Positions 26,973 to 35,123 of a DNA stretch of 52,639 bases are shown here, piece after piece; within the stretch, counting starts at the first letter, position 1, and every line of letters begins with the position of its first letter. The notes below the pieces were generated by a model that had not been told where the DNA came from, did no database searches, and worked only from the letters and a program-made list of their open reading frames with translations. Source of the stretch: Halieaceae bacterium UBA5085 (GTDB lineage: Bacteria; Pseudomonadota; Gammaproteobacteria; Pseudomonadales; Halieaceae). Position numbers and translations under genes: made by a program. The stretch is taken from positions 41,999 through 94,637 of the forward strand of contig DIAF01000011.1 in the NCBI GenBank assembly GCA_002414665.1. The letters are read 5' to 3'.

Positions 26973-28238
26973 ATGGCGATTAACCCTGTGAGGCAAACCA
27001 TGGATCTCGATGTCGCTTACTTGAGAGCGCAGTTCCCCCAATTACATGACGATCCGGACTTTGTGTTCTGCTCCAACGCGGGCGGAAGCTTCGTGGCGAG
27101 CCCCGTGCTGGATATTTTTTCACATTACAACCGCCATACGCGGATTCAGCCCTATGCCGGTTATGCCGTTTCAAACCAGGCCGGCCAGGCCATGGACGAG
27201 GCACGCAGTGGCTGGTCACAGGCGCTCAACATACAGTCGGATGAGCTGACCATAGGCCCATCAACGTCCTTGAACAGCTATGTGATGGCCCAGGCTCTGG
27301 CGCGCAACTGGGGTCCCGGTGATGAGATCATCGTGACCCAGCAGGACCACGAGTCCAATCACGGGGTTTGGCGCTATGCGGCGGAAGCGGCTGGTGCAAC
27401 GCTCAAGGAATGGCCGATTGATCCAGTAACCGGGTTGCTCGATCCGCAAACGCTTTATCCGCTGCTGACGGACAAAACACGCTGGGTGTTTTTCACGCAC
27501 TGCTCAAATGTCGTGGGCACGGTTAATCCTGTGCGTGAGATCGCCCGGCTTATTCGCGCGAGCAGCCCTGCGAGGATCTGCGTCGACGGTGTTGCCTATG
27601 CACCGCACCACATTCCAGATCTGGCAGCGCTGGACGTGGACATGTACCTGTTCAGCCTTTACAAGGTATTTGGCCCCCATCAGGGCATCATGTACCTGCG
27701 TCGAGACCTGCAGGAAGAATTGCCCCCGCAGAGCCACTATTTCCTGCATCAGGACAGCCACAAACGCTTTAACCCCGCCGGCCCTCAACATGCGCAGGTG
27801 GCAGCATGCCGTGGCGTGCTGGACTATTTTCAGGACCTTTACGCCCATCATCAGGGCCCGGAGTCAGCGACTCCGAGCGCGAGGCTGCAGTGGCTGCATA
27901 CGAAGATTGCTGCACACGAACAGAAGCTTGCTGCGGCACTACTCGATTTTCTCGAGCCTCGTGCGGACACCCGTGTTCTGGGCAAGGCTCACGTCCGCGA
28001 CGGTGACCGCTCAACAACCATTGCATTCAAACCGCTCATGAAAAACGCGGGCGAAGTCGCCAAGGCGATGCAGGCCGACGGCATCGGGACAGAACACGGG
28101 CATTTTTACGCCCATCGTGCGCTCTCGCATATGGGTATCAAGCCGGAGGATGGAGTGGTCAGGATATCAATGGTGCATTATAACAGCAGCGCAGATGTTC
28201 AGCGCATTGTGAGCGCCCTGGAGCGGGCGCTTGCTTGA
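26973..28238 (+). CDS. Class V aminotransferase (VC1184-type cysteine desulfurase-like)
   Basis: A 421-residue PLP fold-type I enzyme. The PLP lysine is K231 in SLYKVFGPHQG, the Asp contacting the pyridine nitrogen is D205 in CVDGVAYAPH, and the N-terminal FVFCSNAGGSF and TIGPSTSLNSYVMA fit the VC1184 subgroup of NifS-like proteins. It lacks a recognisable mobile-loop active-site cysteine for sulfur transfer, so lyase, kynureninase-like or transaminase chemistry is as likely as desulfuration. ATG at 26973 is used here; an ATG at 27000 with GAGG upstream is an alternative and would match where homologues begin. Under operator A. Confidence 0.82.
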   Translation: MAINPVRQTMDLDVAYLRAQFPQLHDDPDFVFCSNAGGSFVASPVLDIFSHYNRHTRIQPYAGYAVSNQAGQAMDEARSGWSQALNIQSDELTIGPSTSLNSYVMAQALARNWGPGDEIIVTQQDHESNHGVWRYAAEAAGATLKEWPIDPVTGLLDPQTLYPLLTDKTRWVFFTHCSNVVGTVNPVREIARLIRASSPARICVDGVAYAPHHIPDLAALDVDMYLFSLYKVFGPHQGIMYLRRDLQEELPPQSHYFLHQDSHKRFNPAGPQHAQVAACRGVLDYFQDLYAHHQGPESATPSARLQWLHTKIAAHEQKLAAALLDFLEPRADTRVLGKAHVRDGDRSTTIAFKPLMKNAGEVAKAMQADGIGTEHGHFYAHRALSHMGIKPEDGVVRISMVHYNSSADVQRIVSALERALA

Positions 28239-28248
28239 GAACAGGCGT

Positions 28249-28359
28249 CGCCTTCACTTCCCCGGCAGTTTGGCAATCCTCCCAGCAGCTCACGGTTGTC
28301 AGACAGGTCGACAATGAAGGTTGGAATGCCGGCGTCTAACGTTGCGAGATATTCATGGG
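28249..28359 (-). pseudogene. Possible coding scrap between converging genes
   Basis: The 248-base space 28239-28486 has no intact gene. On the minus strand a stretch reads VTHEYLATLDAGIPTFIVDLSDNRELLGGLPNC with coding-like codon choice, directly after an in-frame stop. It looks like the C-terminal tail of a lost gene, family not recognised. A 6-base hairpin (28364-28384) borders it. Confidence 0.3.
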
Positions 28360-28486
28360 TCACGCGGGAATCTTACAATCCCGCTGATTCGAACATTTTT
28401 TGATTGCGAAAAATTGCCTTTGCGTACATGAAACTGTCGCATGACAAGCGCCTGTATTTTTGGCAGATGCCTGAGGTTCTGCATTT

Positions 28487-30484
28487 TTAGGGCGCCGTGT
28501 ACCAGATAGGAGAGGTCCAGGCGCGCTCCTGAATCGTCTTCGGGACCTCGGGATCGTTGCAGCTGGGTGGTCTATCGGATATAGCGAGCTCATTGCACTG
28601 ATAAGTTGACCAGCGGCAGCTGGGGTTCTCAACGACACGCGCGTAGTATACCGCGTCGCGTTTGGCGTCGAAGTTCGGGTCTTGCCATACGCTGCACAGC
28701 TGCGGGTATCCTTCCCCTTTGCGTTCACAGGTATTGATATCTACGCTGGCGCCATTGTCGGCATTGCCCGCAACGTCATAGATGTCCTGGTGCATACGCC
28801 CCTCATCGTCAAGCCAGCCTTTGATAACCTGGATGCGTTGTAAAGGCGCCCCTTCCTCGGTGGCGTCACGCAAGGCGCTCAGCGCAAAGACTGGCGCACT
28901 GTTCTTATTGGGCGCGGCGGGGAGGTCGCTGCCCATTGGCACTCCCTGCTGGTAACCTTGCGCGGCAAAGTCGGCCTGCTCGCACAGGTCTTCGGGAAAG
29001 TGCCAGCCGCCGAAGAAGCGTGGCACGATTCGCGGCCCGCTGGTGCCAAAGGTTTCGCGCCGCTTCATGGCAGTAAACAACGCTTCTCGGCTGTTTTCTT
29101 CGGCCCAGATGCCTGCGAGCCCACCGGGGTTGCTGCGCACCGGGGAGCTGGTCGCCACTTCACCGACTTTGATTTCCCCCTGCAGGCGGTCTTGCGGGAG
29201 CGTATCCTGGCCAGAGGCACCCTCGAAATGCGCCTCAGACACAGCGCCTCCTGTTGCATTGTGGTTGTCACCGGCGGCGATAATGCCAAGCTTGAGTGGG
29301 TTAATGCCAAGGCGCTGCTGTTCTTTGAGGCCTTCAATCAGACCGTAACGCACGAAGCTCAGTCGAGATATACAGCTGCTCAGCTGCATGCCACCGACAC
29401 CGGTGCTGAGTTCACAGTCTTTCGCGGGCTCGGAGGGCTCCCGCAATTTTTCAAAATCGCACAGTTCATCGGCACTACCCAGCACTTGATAGAGCCCATT
29501 GCGGCATTCCGAATCACCTTTCACCTGCATGATTTCGACCAGGGGCTCCAGGCGTTGGCGTAATTCTGCCAGTTGAGCCTGCTCTTCAAGCGTGTCAGCG
29601 CCGGGGTATTCCGAGTAAAACATCCGCCCTGCGCTCCAGTTGGAGTTGTGCGGGATCGCCAACACGTCACATTCGGTAGAGGAGTCCAGGCAGTTCTTCT
29701 TCAGGTTTTGCCATAACGCCTGCGGCGTGCTTGCCTCTTGCGCGCTGACAGGCAGTGTTGGGACGGTGGAGTTGCGGAAAATCACGTTGCGATGCATGTT
29801 GTTGGAGTCGATTGCGAGGGAGTATTCGTAGGCGACAAAAGTGGTGAATTCGCAGTTTTCGCTGGCATCATTCCACGTTTCTGCTGCCTGCTGAATTTCC
29901 AGCCAGGGCCCGGACATGGCTTCAATACAAGCGATGCCGTCCTCGCCGCACACTTCCGGGTTACGTGGCGCTGCTTTTCCTTTCATGACCAGAGCGAACA
30001 TCCGAGCCAGATGGCTCATCTCCTGCGGCCAGCCGCCGAGTTCTTCCCCACGGAACATTTTGCAGGTGGCGCTGCCGTAGCCTGAGTTGCCCGGTGTAGA
30101 ACAACGCACAACTTCACCCAGATACTCCGCATGGTCAGTCACCACCGCAAAATCCAGTGGCCGTGCCAGCTGTTGCACGCGGCTACCGTTGCTGTTGTTG
30201 TATGCGGGGGGCAGGGTGATTGGCTCGCCTCGTGCAAAGGCATAGGCGTCATCAGGTCGGTTGGTGACGCCGAACGCGTTGGCGTCGCCGGACAGGGTGG
30301 TATGGATATGGGTGGCGCCAAAATAGGCATTGCGTTGAGGATTGCTGTTTCGGCACGGCTGCTGCACAGAGACCTCGAAAGGCGGCGCGACGGCGGCTGC
30401 GAACAAGGTGTCGATGGTGTTTGCGTGGGCTGTGGACATGAGTGTCGCGGTGAGTAGTGCCAGCGGCGTGCAGGTTTTAAGCAT
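28487..30484 (-). CDS. Exported DUF3604-family protein
   Basis: A 665-residue protein with a signal peptide (MLKTCTPLALLTATLMSTAHA). It shows the DUF3604 signature: RNAYFGATHIHTTLSGDANAFG, then DFAVVTDHAEYLGEV and a late GDNHNATGG segment. The HIH and DHAEYLG motifs suggest a PHP-like metal-dependent hydrolase site. DUF3604 proteins are periplasmic or outer-membrane-associated, function unproven, and abundant in marine gammaproteobacteria and sphingomonads. It follows the enoyl-CoA hydratase gene by 11 bases on the same strand and so probably shares the operator B promoter. Many cysteines in the exported chain suggest disulfides. Confidence 0.88.
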   Translation of the reverse strand: MLKTCTPLALLTATLMSTAHANTIDTLFAAAVAPPFEVSVQQPCRNSNPQRNAYFGATHIHTTLSGDANAFGVTNRPDDAYAFARGEPITLPPAYNNSNGSRVQQLARPLDFAVVTDHAEYLGEVVRCSTPGNSGYGSATCKMFRGEELGGWPQEMSHLARMFALVMKGKAAPRNPEVCGEDGIACIEAMSGPWLEIQQAAETWNDASENCEFTTFVAYEYSLAIDSNNMHRNVIFRNSTVPTLPVSAQEASTPQALWQNLKKNCLDSSTECDVLAIPHNSNWSAGRMFYSEYPGADTLEEQAQLAELRQRLEPLVEIMQVKGDSECRNGLYQVLGSADELCDFEKLREPSEPAKDCELSTGVGGMQLSSCISRLSFVRYGLIEGLKEQQRLGINPLKLGIIAAGDNHNATGGAVSEAHFEGASGQDTLPQDRLQGEIKVGEVATSSPVRSNPGGLAGIWAEENSREALFTAMKRRETFGTSGPRIVPRFFGGWHFPEDLCEQADFAAQGYQQGVPMGSDLPAAPNKNSAPVFALSALRDATEEGAPLQRIQVIKGWLDDEGRMHQDIYDVAGNADNGASVDINTCERKGEGYPQLCSVWQDPNFDAKRDAVYYARVVENPSCRWSTYQCNELAISDRPPSCNDPEVPKTIQERAWTSPIWYTAP

Positions 30485-30495
30485 GGTTATTGTCC

Positions 30496-31281
30496 TCAGT
30501 TGCCGGTGAATTCTCCCGGCCGCTTGTGCATGAAGGCGGATACTGCTTCCGTGAAGTCTTCACTCTGTACCCCCAGTAACCACTGGTCCACATCGGCATG
30601 CATAATGGCTTCGTCTAACGCCCCTGCCACCCGGTTGATACTGCGCTTGATCATTTGCACCGCCATTGGGGGCAGTACAGCATAGTCATTCGCCCATGCC
30701 AGTGCACGTGCACCCAGTTCTTCCAGTGGGCAGATTTCGTCGATAAAGCCCCACTGGGCCAGGGCATCCGCAGCGACCAACTTGCCTGACATAATTAACT
30801 GCTTGGCGCGGGCTGGCCCGACAAGGTGGACACACAGTGGCAGTGCATTCCACATCAGATTGATGCCAAGCTTGACCTCGCCGTATCCCATGCGGGCATT
30901 TTCAGCGGCGATGCGAAAGTCGCAGGCACTTGCAATACAGGTGGCCCCACCGGTTGCAACGCCTTGAATGGCACAGATAGTGGGCTGGTGAATATCCCGC
31001 AGCGCACGCATCAGCCGTGCGCCCAACTCCGCCTCGCGGCGCAACATCACCAGGCTTGGACGCTCGCGGTTTGCCATTTCATCGAGATCCATGCCGAAGC
31101 TGAAATTGGCCCCCTCTGCACGGATGATCACGGCGCGCGTGTGCTCGTCGTCGGCAAAGCTCCGCGCTATAGCTTCAAGCTCCGTCAGCATGTCGGTGCT
31201 CAGTGCATTACCCTTCTCGGTTCTGTTGAGCGTGACGGTGCTGATGTGGTTCTGCTGTTGCACGACAAGGTGAGAGTTCAT
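30496..31281 (-). CDS. Enoyl-CoA hydratase/isomerase-family protein
   Basis: A 261-residue crotonase-fold protein starting MNSHLVVQQQ at 31281 (the frame extends 27 codons upstream across a non-homologous leader). The oxyanion-hole segments are NFSFGMDLDEM and GVATGGATCIASACDFRIA. Of the two hydratase glutamates, one is plausible in GYGEVKLG; the position after the second oxyanion segment is not an obvious Glu, so hydratase activity is not assured and isomerase or hydrolase activity is possible. It is the first gene of a minus-strand unit with DUF3604, reading away from operator B. Confidence 0.85.
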   Translation of the reverse strand: MNSHLVVQQQNHISTVTLNRTEKGNALSTDMLTELEAIARSFADDEHTRAVIIRAEGANFSFGMDLDEMANRERPSLVMLRREAELGARLMRALRDIHQPTICAIQGVATGGATCIASACDFRIAAENARMGYGEVKLGINLMWNALPLCVHLVGPARAKQLIMSGKLVAADALAQWGFIDEICPLEELGARALAWANDYAVLPPMAVQMIKRSINRVAGALDEAIMHADVDQWLLGVQSEDFTEAVSAFMHKRPGEFTGN

Positions 31282-31327
31282 GGTTTGTATGCTCCTGTCA
31301 TTTGTGGCTCGCTTCCACGCCACACAA

Positions 31328-31356
31328 TTGACGCGGTTGGTAATATAGCCGAATAT
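31328..31356 (+). promoter_or_regulatory. Promoter of the aldo/keto reductase unit (site B)
   Basis: TTGACG at 31328-31333 and GAATAT at 31351-31356, 17 bases apart, with the operator beginning on the last base of the -10. Because the operator is a palindrome, a mirrored GAATAT -10 exists for the minus-strand enoyl-CoA hydratase gene, but its -35 is poor. Confidence 0.5.
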
Positions 31357-31375
31357 GAACAATGTTCATATTCGG
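31349..31375. promoter_or_regulatory. Operator B, 27-base perfect palindrome
   Basis: Core TGAAC-AAT-GTTCA at 31356-31368; with flanks CCGAATA and TATTCGG all 13 arm pairs match around centre 31362. It sits between the divergent hydratase-DUF3604 unit and the aldo/keto reductase unit. Confidence 0.85.
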
Positions 31376-31440
31376 CGTCCTGCTCTGCCCCCAAGGGTGC
31401 CACAGCGGGACGCTTCCCGCTGCTGGATAAGGATAGAGCG

Positions 31441-32156
31441 ATGAGATATCAACGGCTGGGGAAGTCCGGCTTGCAACTGAGCGAGTTCAGCCTTGGCTCT
31501 TGGGTGACCTTTGGGCGCTCGGTTGATGTGAATGTTGCCATCGGCCCGACCCGGATACGCCGATTGAGGAAACTGTGCGAGCCATGCACACGCTCATCCA
31601 GCAGGGCAAGGTTCTCTACTGGGGAACCTCCGAGTGGTCAGCGGAGCAATTGCTGGAGGCTTATGCGTTGGCGGCACAGCACCATCTGACGCCGCCCACT
31701 ATGGAGCAACCGGAATACAATCTGTTTGTCCGCCGGAAGGTAGAGCAGGAGTTCGCGCCGCTCTATGAACAGCACGGGCTCGGCCTGACCTGCTGGTCGC
31801 CGCTGTGCTCCGGGGTGCTCACCGGAAAATACAATGACGGCATTCCCAGTGGTTCTCGTGCCAGTCTGGATGGCTATGGTTGGCTGGCGAAAGACATCCT
31901 CAGCGAGCAGGGACAGGCGCGGGTAGAGGTGACCAGGCAACTCACGCAAATTGCCTTGGACCTGGGTGTTTCAGTTACCCACCTGGCGCTGGCCTGGACC
32001 CGCTGCAATTCACGGGTCAGCACGACTATTCTCGGCGCCAGTTCGGTCGCCCAGTTGCGCGACAACCTGGCCGCAGTCGATGTGGTCGGCAAACTGACCC
32101 CTGAGGTACAGCAGAAAATAGCGGCGTTGCTGCAGGCAAATCCGGGCCTGGAGTAG
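31441..32156 (+). pseudogene. Aldo/keto reductase, broken by internal deletion
   Basis: Begins MRYQRLGKSGLQLSEFSLGSWVTFG, the usual start of Kv-beta/YghZ-type aldo/keto reductases, and reads in frame to about 31535. From 31536 the family sequence continues in another frame as CHRPDPDTPIEETVRAMH and runs normally to the stop. About 95 residues are missing, including the segment with the catalytic Asp, Tyr and Lys; only the active-site His (in CHRPDP) remains. The deletion also shifts the frame, so the gene cannot make a working reductase unless this is an assembly fault. The intact C-terminal part could only be translated from an internal start such as ATG 31575. Confidence 0.88.
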
Positions 32157-32247
32157 GGCGCCAGATAGCACGAAGTGACGGTCGAGCCGGACGGTAGTGC
32201 CTGGCGGCTTGCGTCCGGTACTGTACATAGCCACTGAGGGTCGAGTG

Positions 32248-33534
32248 ATGTCCCCCCTGCAGAAAATTCAGGAAGAACTGGTGCCTTCTTCCGAAAAAGG
32301 CATGCCCCCTGGTCCCCCTGTGGTACTCGGTGATATTGGCCGCCAGGGATGGCACATGCTGCGAGAGGACATGTCTTTTCCCCTGGCGATAATCCGCAAG
32401 AGCGCGCTGCTGCACAACGCCCTGTGGATGCAACGTTTTGCCCGGGACCAGGATGTGTGGTTATACCCGCATGGCAAAACCACAATGTCTCCCCAGATAT
32501 TTTCCCTGCAGCTGGAGCACGGTTGCAAGGGTATCACCGCCGCTAACCCTATACAGGCAGAGATTTGCCTGCAACATGGTGTGGAATCGGTATTTATCGC
32601 CAACCAGGTTACGGGTCGACAGTCCTTGCGCCGGCTCGTCGATCTTTGCGATGAGTATCCGCGGGCCAGTTTTTTCCTGATCGTGGATTCTGCGCATAAC
32701 GCCAGCGAACTTGCATCCTGTCTGCGTGGCCCCATCGCCGCCGGGCAGCTGGCGCTGTTAATTGAAATCGGGGCACCTGGCGGACGGACGGGGCTGCGCA
32801 ACGCTGACGAGGCTTGCGAGCTTGCCCGCGTACTCCAGGAACTCGGTATCCCTGCCTCCGGGCTGGAAGCGTATGAAGGGATATTCAACATGGCCGATTT
32901 TGGCAAAGCCACTGCCCAGGTCGAGGCCCTGCTGGAGCAAATCGGTGACTGCTATCGCACCATGGATTCCCACGAGCTTTTCGCTCCCGGCACCGCCTAC
33001 CTGTCGGCCGGTGGTTCCGCGTTCTACGATCTGGTGGCCCAGCGCTTGCGCACGCTGTCGGACGCCCGGGCTCTGCAGGTGATCATTCGCAGCGGTTGCT
33101 CGATATCCCATGACCACGGTATGTACCAGAGAGCCTACCGCGATATGTTGGCACGGGGCCTTATCGCCCCGCTTGACCACCTGCAGCCTGCGCTGGAGGT
33201 GTGGGCGCAGGTACAGTCTCAGCCTGAGCCGGGGCTTGCCTTCGCCAATGCTGGCAAGCGCGACCTGTCCTACGATATCGAGCTGCCGCTGGTGCGCTGG
33301 TGGTTTCGTCCCGGCGTGCATTCAGAGCCCCAGGCTATCGATCAATCTATCAGGGTTACCGGGCTCAACGATCAGCATGCCTATCTTCATTTTGAGCAGG
33401 AGGCAGACCTGCGGGTTGGAGACTTATTGGGTTTTGGAATCAGCCACCCCTGTACTACCTTTGACAAGTGGAAATACCTGTTCCTGGTCGACGATGACTA
33501 TGGCATCAGTGGTGCCATCAAGACCTTTTTTTAG
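32248..33534 (+). CDS. Fold-type III PLP amino acid deaminase/aldolase-like enzyme
   Basis: A 428-residue member of the alanine-racemase-fold family containing D-threonine aldolase, D-serine dehydratase and the pseudomonad 'amino acid deaminase'. The likely PLP lysine is K77 in YPHGKTTMSPQ; the C-terminal metal-binding region is GISHPCTTFDKWKYLF, with the His and Cys used for Zn or Mn in this family. It would act on a D- or beta-hydroxy amino acid. The start is ATG 32248 (GTG 32245 adjacent); no strong ribosome site. It is downstream of the broken reductase and likely under operator B. Confidence 0.82.
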   Translation: MSPLQKIQEELVPSSEKGMPPGPPVVLGDIGRQGWHMLREDMSFPLAIIRKSALLHNALWMQRFARDQDVWLYPHGKTTMSPQIFSLQLEHGCKGITAANPIQAEICLQHGVESVFIANQVTGRQSLRRLVDLCDEYPRASFFLIVDSAHNASELASCLRGPIAAGQLALLIEIGAPGGRTGLRNADEACELARVLQELGIPASGLEAYEGIFNMADFGKATAQVEALLEQIGDCYRTMDSHELFAPGTAYLSAGGSAFYDLVAQRLRTLSDARALQVIIRSGCSISHDHGMYQRAYRDMLARGLIAPLDHLQPALEVWAQVQSQPEPGLAFANAGKRDLSYDIELPLVRWWFRPGVHSEPQAIDQSIRVTGLNDQHAYLHFEQEADLRVGDLLGFGISHPCTTFDKWKYLFLVDDDYGISGAIKTFF

Positions 33535-33587
33535 TCCGAAGGCTGTAGCCTCACTCTGAGGCATCTTTTTGTTGCCACTACTCATGA

Positions 33588-33616
33588 TTGACGCGGTTGC
33601 AGATATAGCCGAATAT
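33588..33616 (+). promoter_or_regulatory. Promoter of the transporter-tetR unit (site C)
   Basis: TTGACG at 33588-33593 and GAATAT at 33611-33616 with a 17-base spacer; identical layout to site B. It would transcribe the reductase remnant, the GPH transporter and the TetR gene. Confidence 0.55.
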
Positions 33617-33635
33617 GAACATCGTTCACATTCGG
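33609..33635. promoter_or_regulatory. Operator C
   Basis: Core TGAAC-ATC-GTTCA at 33616-33628 in a 27-base palindrome with 11 of 13 arm pairs matching (centre 33622). Upstream of the operon that contains tetR, so it would give autoregulation. Confidence 0.8.
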
Positions 33636-33644
33636 CGTGTCGCT

Positions 33645-33776
33645 GTAATTTCCGGCGTCAGTTCGGCAGGTCAGATGCGTGACGACCTGACTGCGGTGGA
33701 TGTGATTGCCAAGCTGACTCCAGGGGTGCAGCAGGAAATCGCCGCGCTACTTCAGTCGTATCCCGGTCTCGAATAG
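33645..33776 (+). pseudogene. 3' remnant of a second aldo/keto reductase
   Basis: 43 codons plus TAG, reading SGVSSAGQMRDDLTAVDVIAKL then TPGVQQEIAALLQ, parallel to the end of the reductase at 31441-32156 (GASSVAQLRDNLAAVDVVGKL, TPEVQQKIAALLQ). The TAGGGCGCCAG that follows the stop is also shared (32154 and 33774). There is no start codon or body. It is what is left of a paralogue whose first nine tenths were deleted between operator C and here. Confidence 0.88.
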
Positions 33777-33785
33777 GGCGCCAGC

Positions 33786-35123
33786 ATGCAAAAATCCAGC
33801 AATGGCCAGGTGTTCCTCTACGCACTGCCGGGCATAGCCATCGCATTTATCAACCTGCCTGCAGCCATAATTCTGCCGACTTTTTATGTCGAACACACTG
33901 CCGCCACGCTCACGGGAATCGGCGTGGTGAACCTGTTGCGCTGGTGGTTCGATGCGGCTACGGATCCGATTGTCGGGTATCTGGGAGACCGCACTACAAC
34001 GCGCTGGGGCAGGCGCAAGCCGTGGCTGGTGATGGGGGCTATTGTCTCCTCGGTGTCGATCTTTCACCTCTTTCGCCCGCCCGCTGACGCGGGCAGTTTC
34101 TATTACGCGCTCTGGCTTTGCGGTGTTTATCTCGGCTTTACCCTGTTCACGATCGCCCACCAGGCCTGGGGCAGTGAACTGGCGGTAAGTTATAACGACC
34201 GCTCACGCATCTCCACCACGTACTCTGTGATGTCGGTGATCGGCAGCCTTCTCTTCTGGGCGCTACCGTTGATGCTTGCTCCGTTCACCGGGACATCTGA
34301 GATCGGCCCGCAGGTCATCAACGGCATAGCCTGGATATTTATTGTGCTGATGCCGCTCAGCGCACTGCTGGCCATATCATTTGTCCCGGTGGGTATCGAT
34401 CTCTCGAAGCAGGCGCCGCAATCTCTGCGCAAGACGGTGAGTGACCTGAAGTTCAATCGCCCTTTGTGGCGCTTCGTGCTGGCGCAGGCTGTCTGGGGTA
34501 TCGGGCAGGGTATGTACCTCTCGGTCATCTTCGTGTTTATGCGTGATTATCTCCAGCTGGGAGCAAAATTCCCGCTGTTGATGATCATGTTCTTCCTGGT
34601 TCAAACCCTGTCGATGCCGGTGTGGGCGAGGTTGATGGGGCGCTATGGCAAGCACCGATGCTGGGCATTTTCCTGGGCGGCTTTTTCTCTCGCGCAGCCG
34701 GCTGTATTTTTGCTTGAACCCGGGATTGAGGCATTTTTGCCTCTCATGCTTATGGTGATCGTGACGGCTTTCATCAATTCGGCCAGCTATATTGCGCCCA
34801 TGGCGTTGTTGGGCGATATCTCGGACTACGGTACTCTCAAGTCTGGAAGCAACAATACTGGCAACTATTTCGCGGTCCAGACCTTGCTGCAGAAGGGGAC
34901 CATGGGGATGGGGGCAGGGTTTGCGTTTCCCCTGCTGGCCCTGTTTGGCTATGAGTTGGGTGCTGACAATCAGGGGATGGCGCTGTGGGGGCTCCACACG
35001 ACCTATATCATCATTCCGGCTGTTACCAGCGTTATTGCCGCTGCAATCCTCTGGAATTTCCCCATTGACGCTCGCCGGCACGCTATAATCCGGAAACGTT
35101 TGGAACAATTGGCATTACGGTGA
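33786..35123 (+). CDS. GPH-type MFS cation symporter
   Basis: A 445-residue inner-membrane carrier with about 12 hydrophobic segments. It has the glycoside-pentoside-hexuronide:cation symporter features: RWWFDAATDPIVGYLGDRTTTRWGRRKPW after the second helix, and HQAWGSELAVSYNDRSRISTTYS. Marine bacteria use this family for sugars and also for other small organic solutes, so here the cargo could be a breakdown product of the compound taken up by the TonB receptor. ATG at 33786, 9 bases after the reductase remnant; its TGA overlaps the tetR GTG (GTGA). Confidence 0.88.
   Translation: MQKSSNGQVFLYALPGIAIAFINLPAAIILPTFYVEHTAATLTGIGVVNLLRWWFDAATDPIVGYLGDRTTTRWGRRKPWLVMGAIVSSVSIFHLFRPPADAGSFYYALWLCGVYLGFTLFTIAHQAWGSELAVSYNDRSRISTTYSVMSVIGSLLFWALPLMLAPFTGTSEIGPQVINGIAWIFIVLMPLSALLAISFVPVGIDLSKQAPQSLRKTVSDLKFNRPLWRFVLAQAVWGIGQGMYLSVIFVFMRDYLQLGAKFPLLMIMFFLVQTLSMPVWARLMGRYGKHRCWAFSWAAFSLAQPAVFLLEPGIEAFLPLMLMVIVTAFINSASYIAPMALLGDISDYGTLKSGSNNTGNYFAVQTLLQKGTMGMGAGFAFPLLALFGYELGADNQGMALWGLHTTYIIIPAVTSVIAAAILWNFPIDARRHAIIRKRLEQLALR

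Larger units (their letters stand above)
31327..31378. repeat. Promoter-operator repeat, copy 1
   Basis: This 52-base stretch, including TTGACG, the spacer and the long palindrome, matches 33587-33638 at 46 of 52 positions. Both copies precede aldo/keto reductase sequence, so they look like products of one duplication. Confidence 0.85.
33587..33638. repeat. Promoter-operator repeat, copy 2
   Basis: 46 of 52 bases match copy 1 at 31327-31378. It is followed within seven bases by the tail of a second aldo/keto reductase gene. Confidence 0.85.

Noticed and set aside
30826..31689. 287-codon plus-strand frame overlapping enoyl-CoA hydratase and the reductase start
   Set aside because: It is antisense to the hydratase for most of its length and only then enters the reductase N terminus; it is an artefact of the frame shift caused by the reductase deletion.
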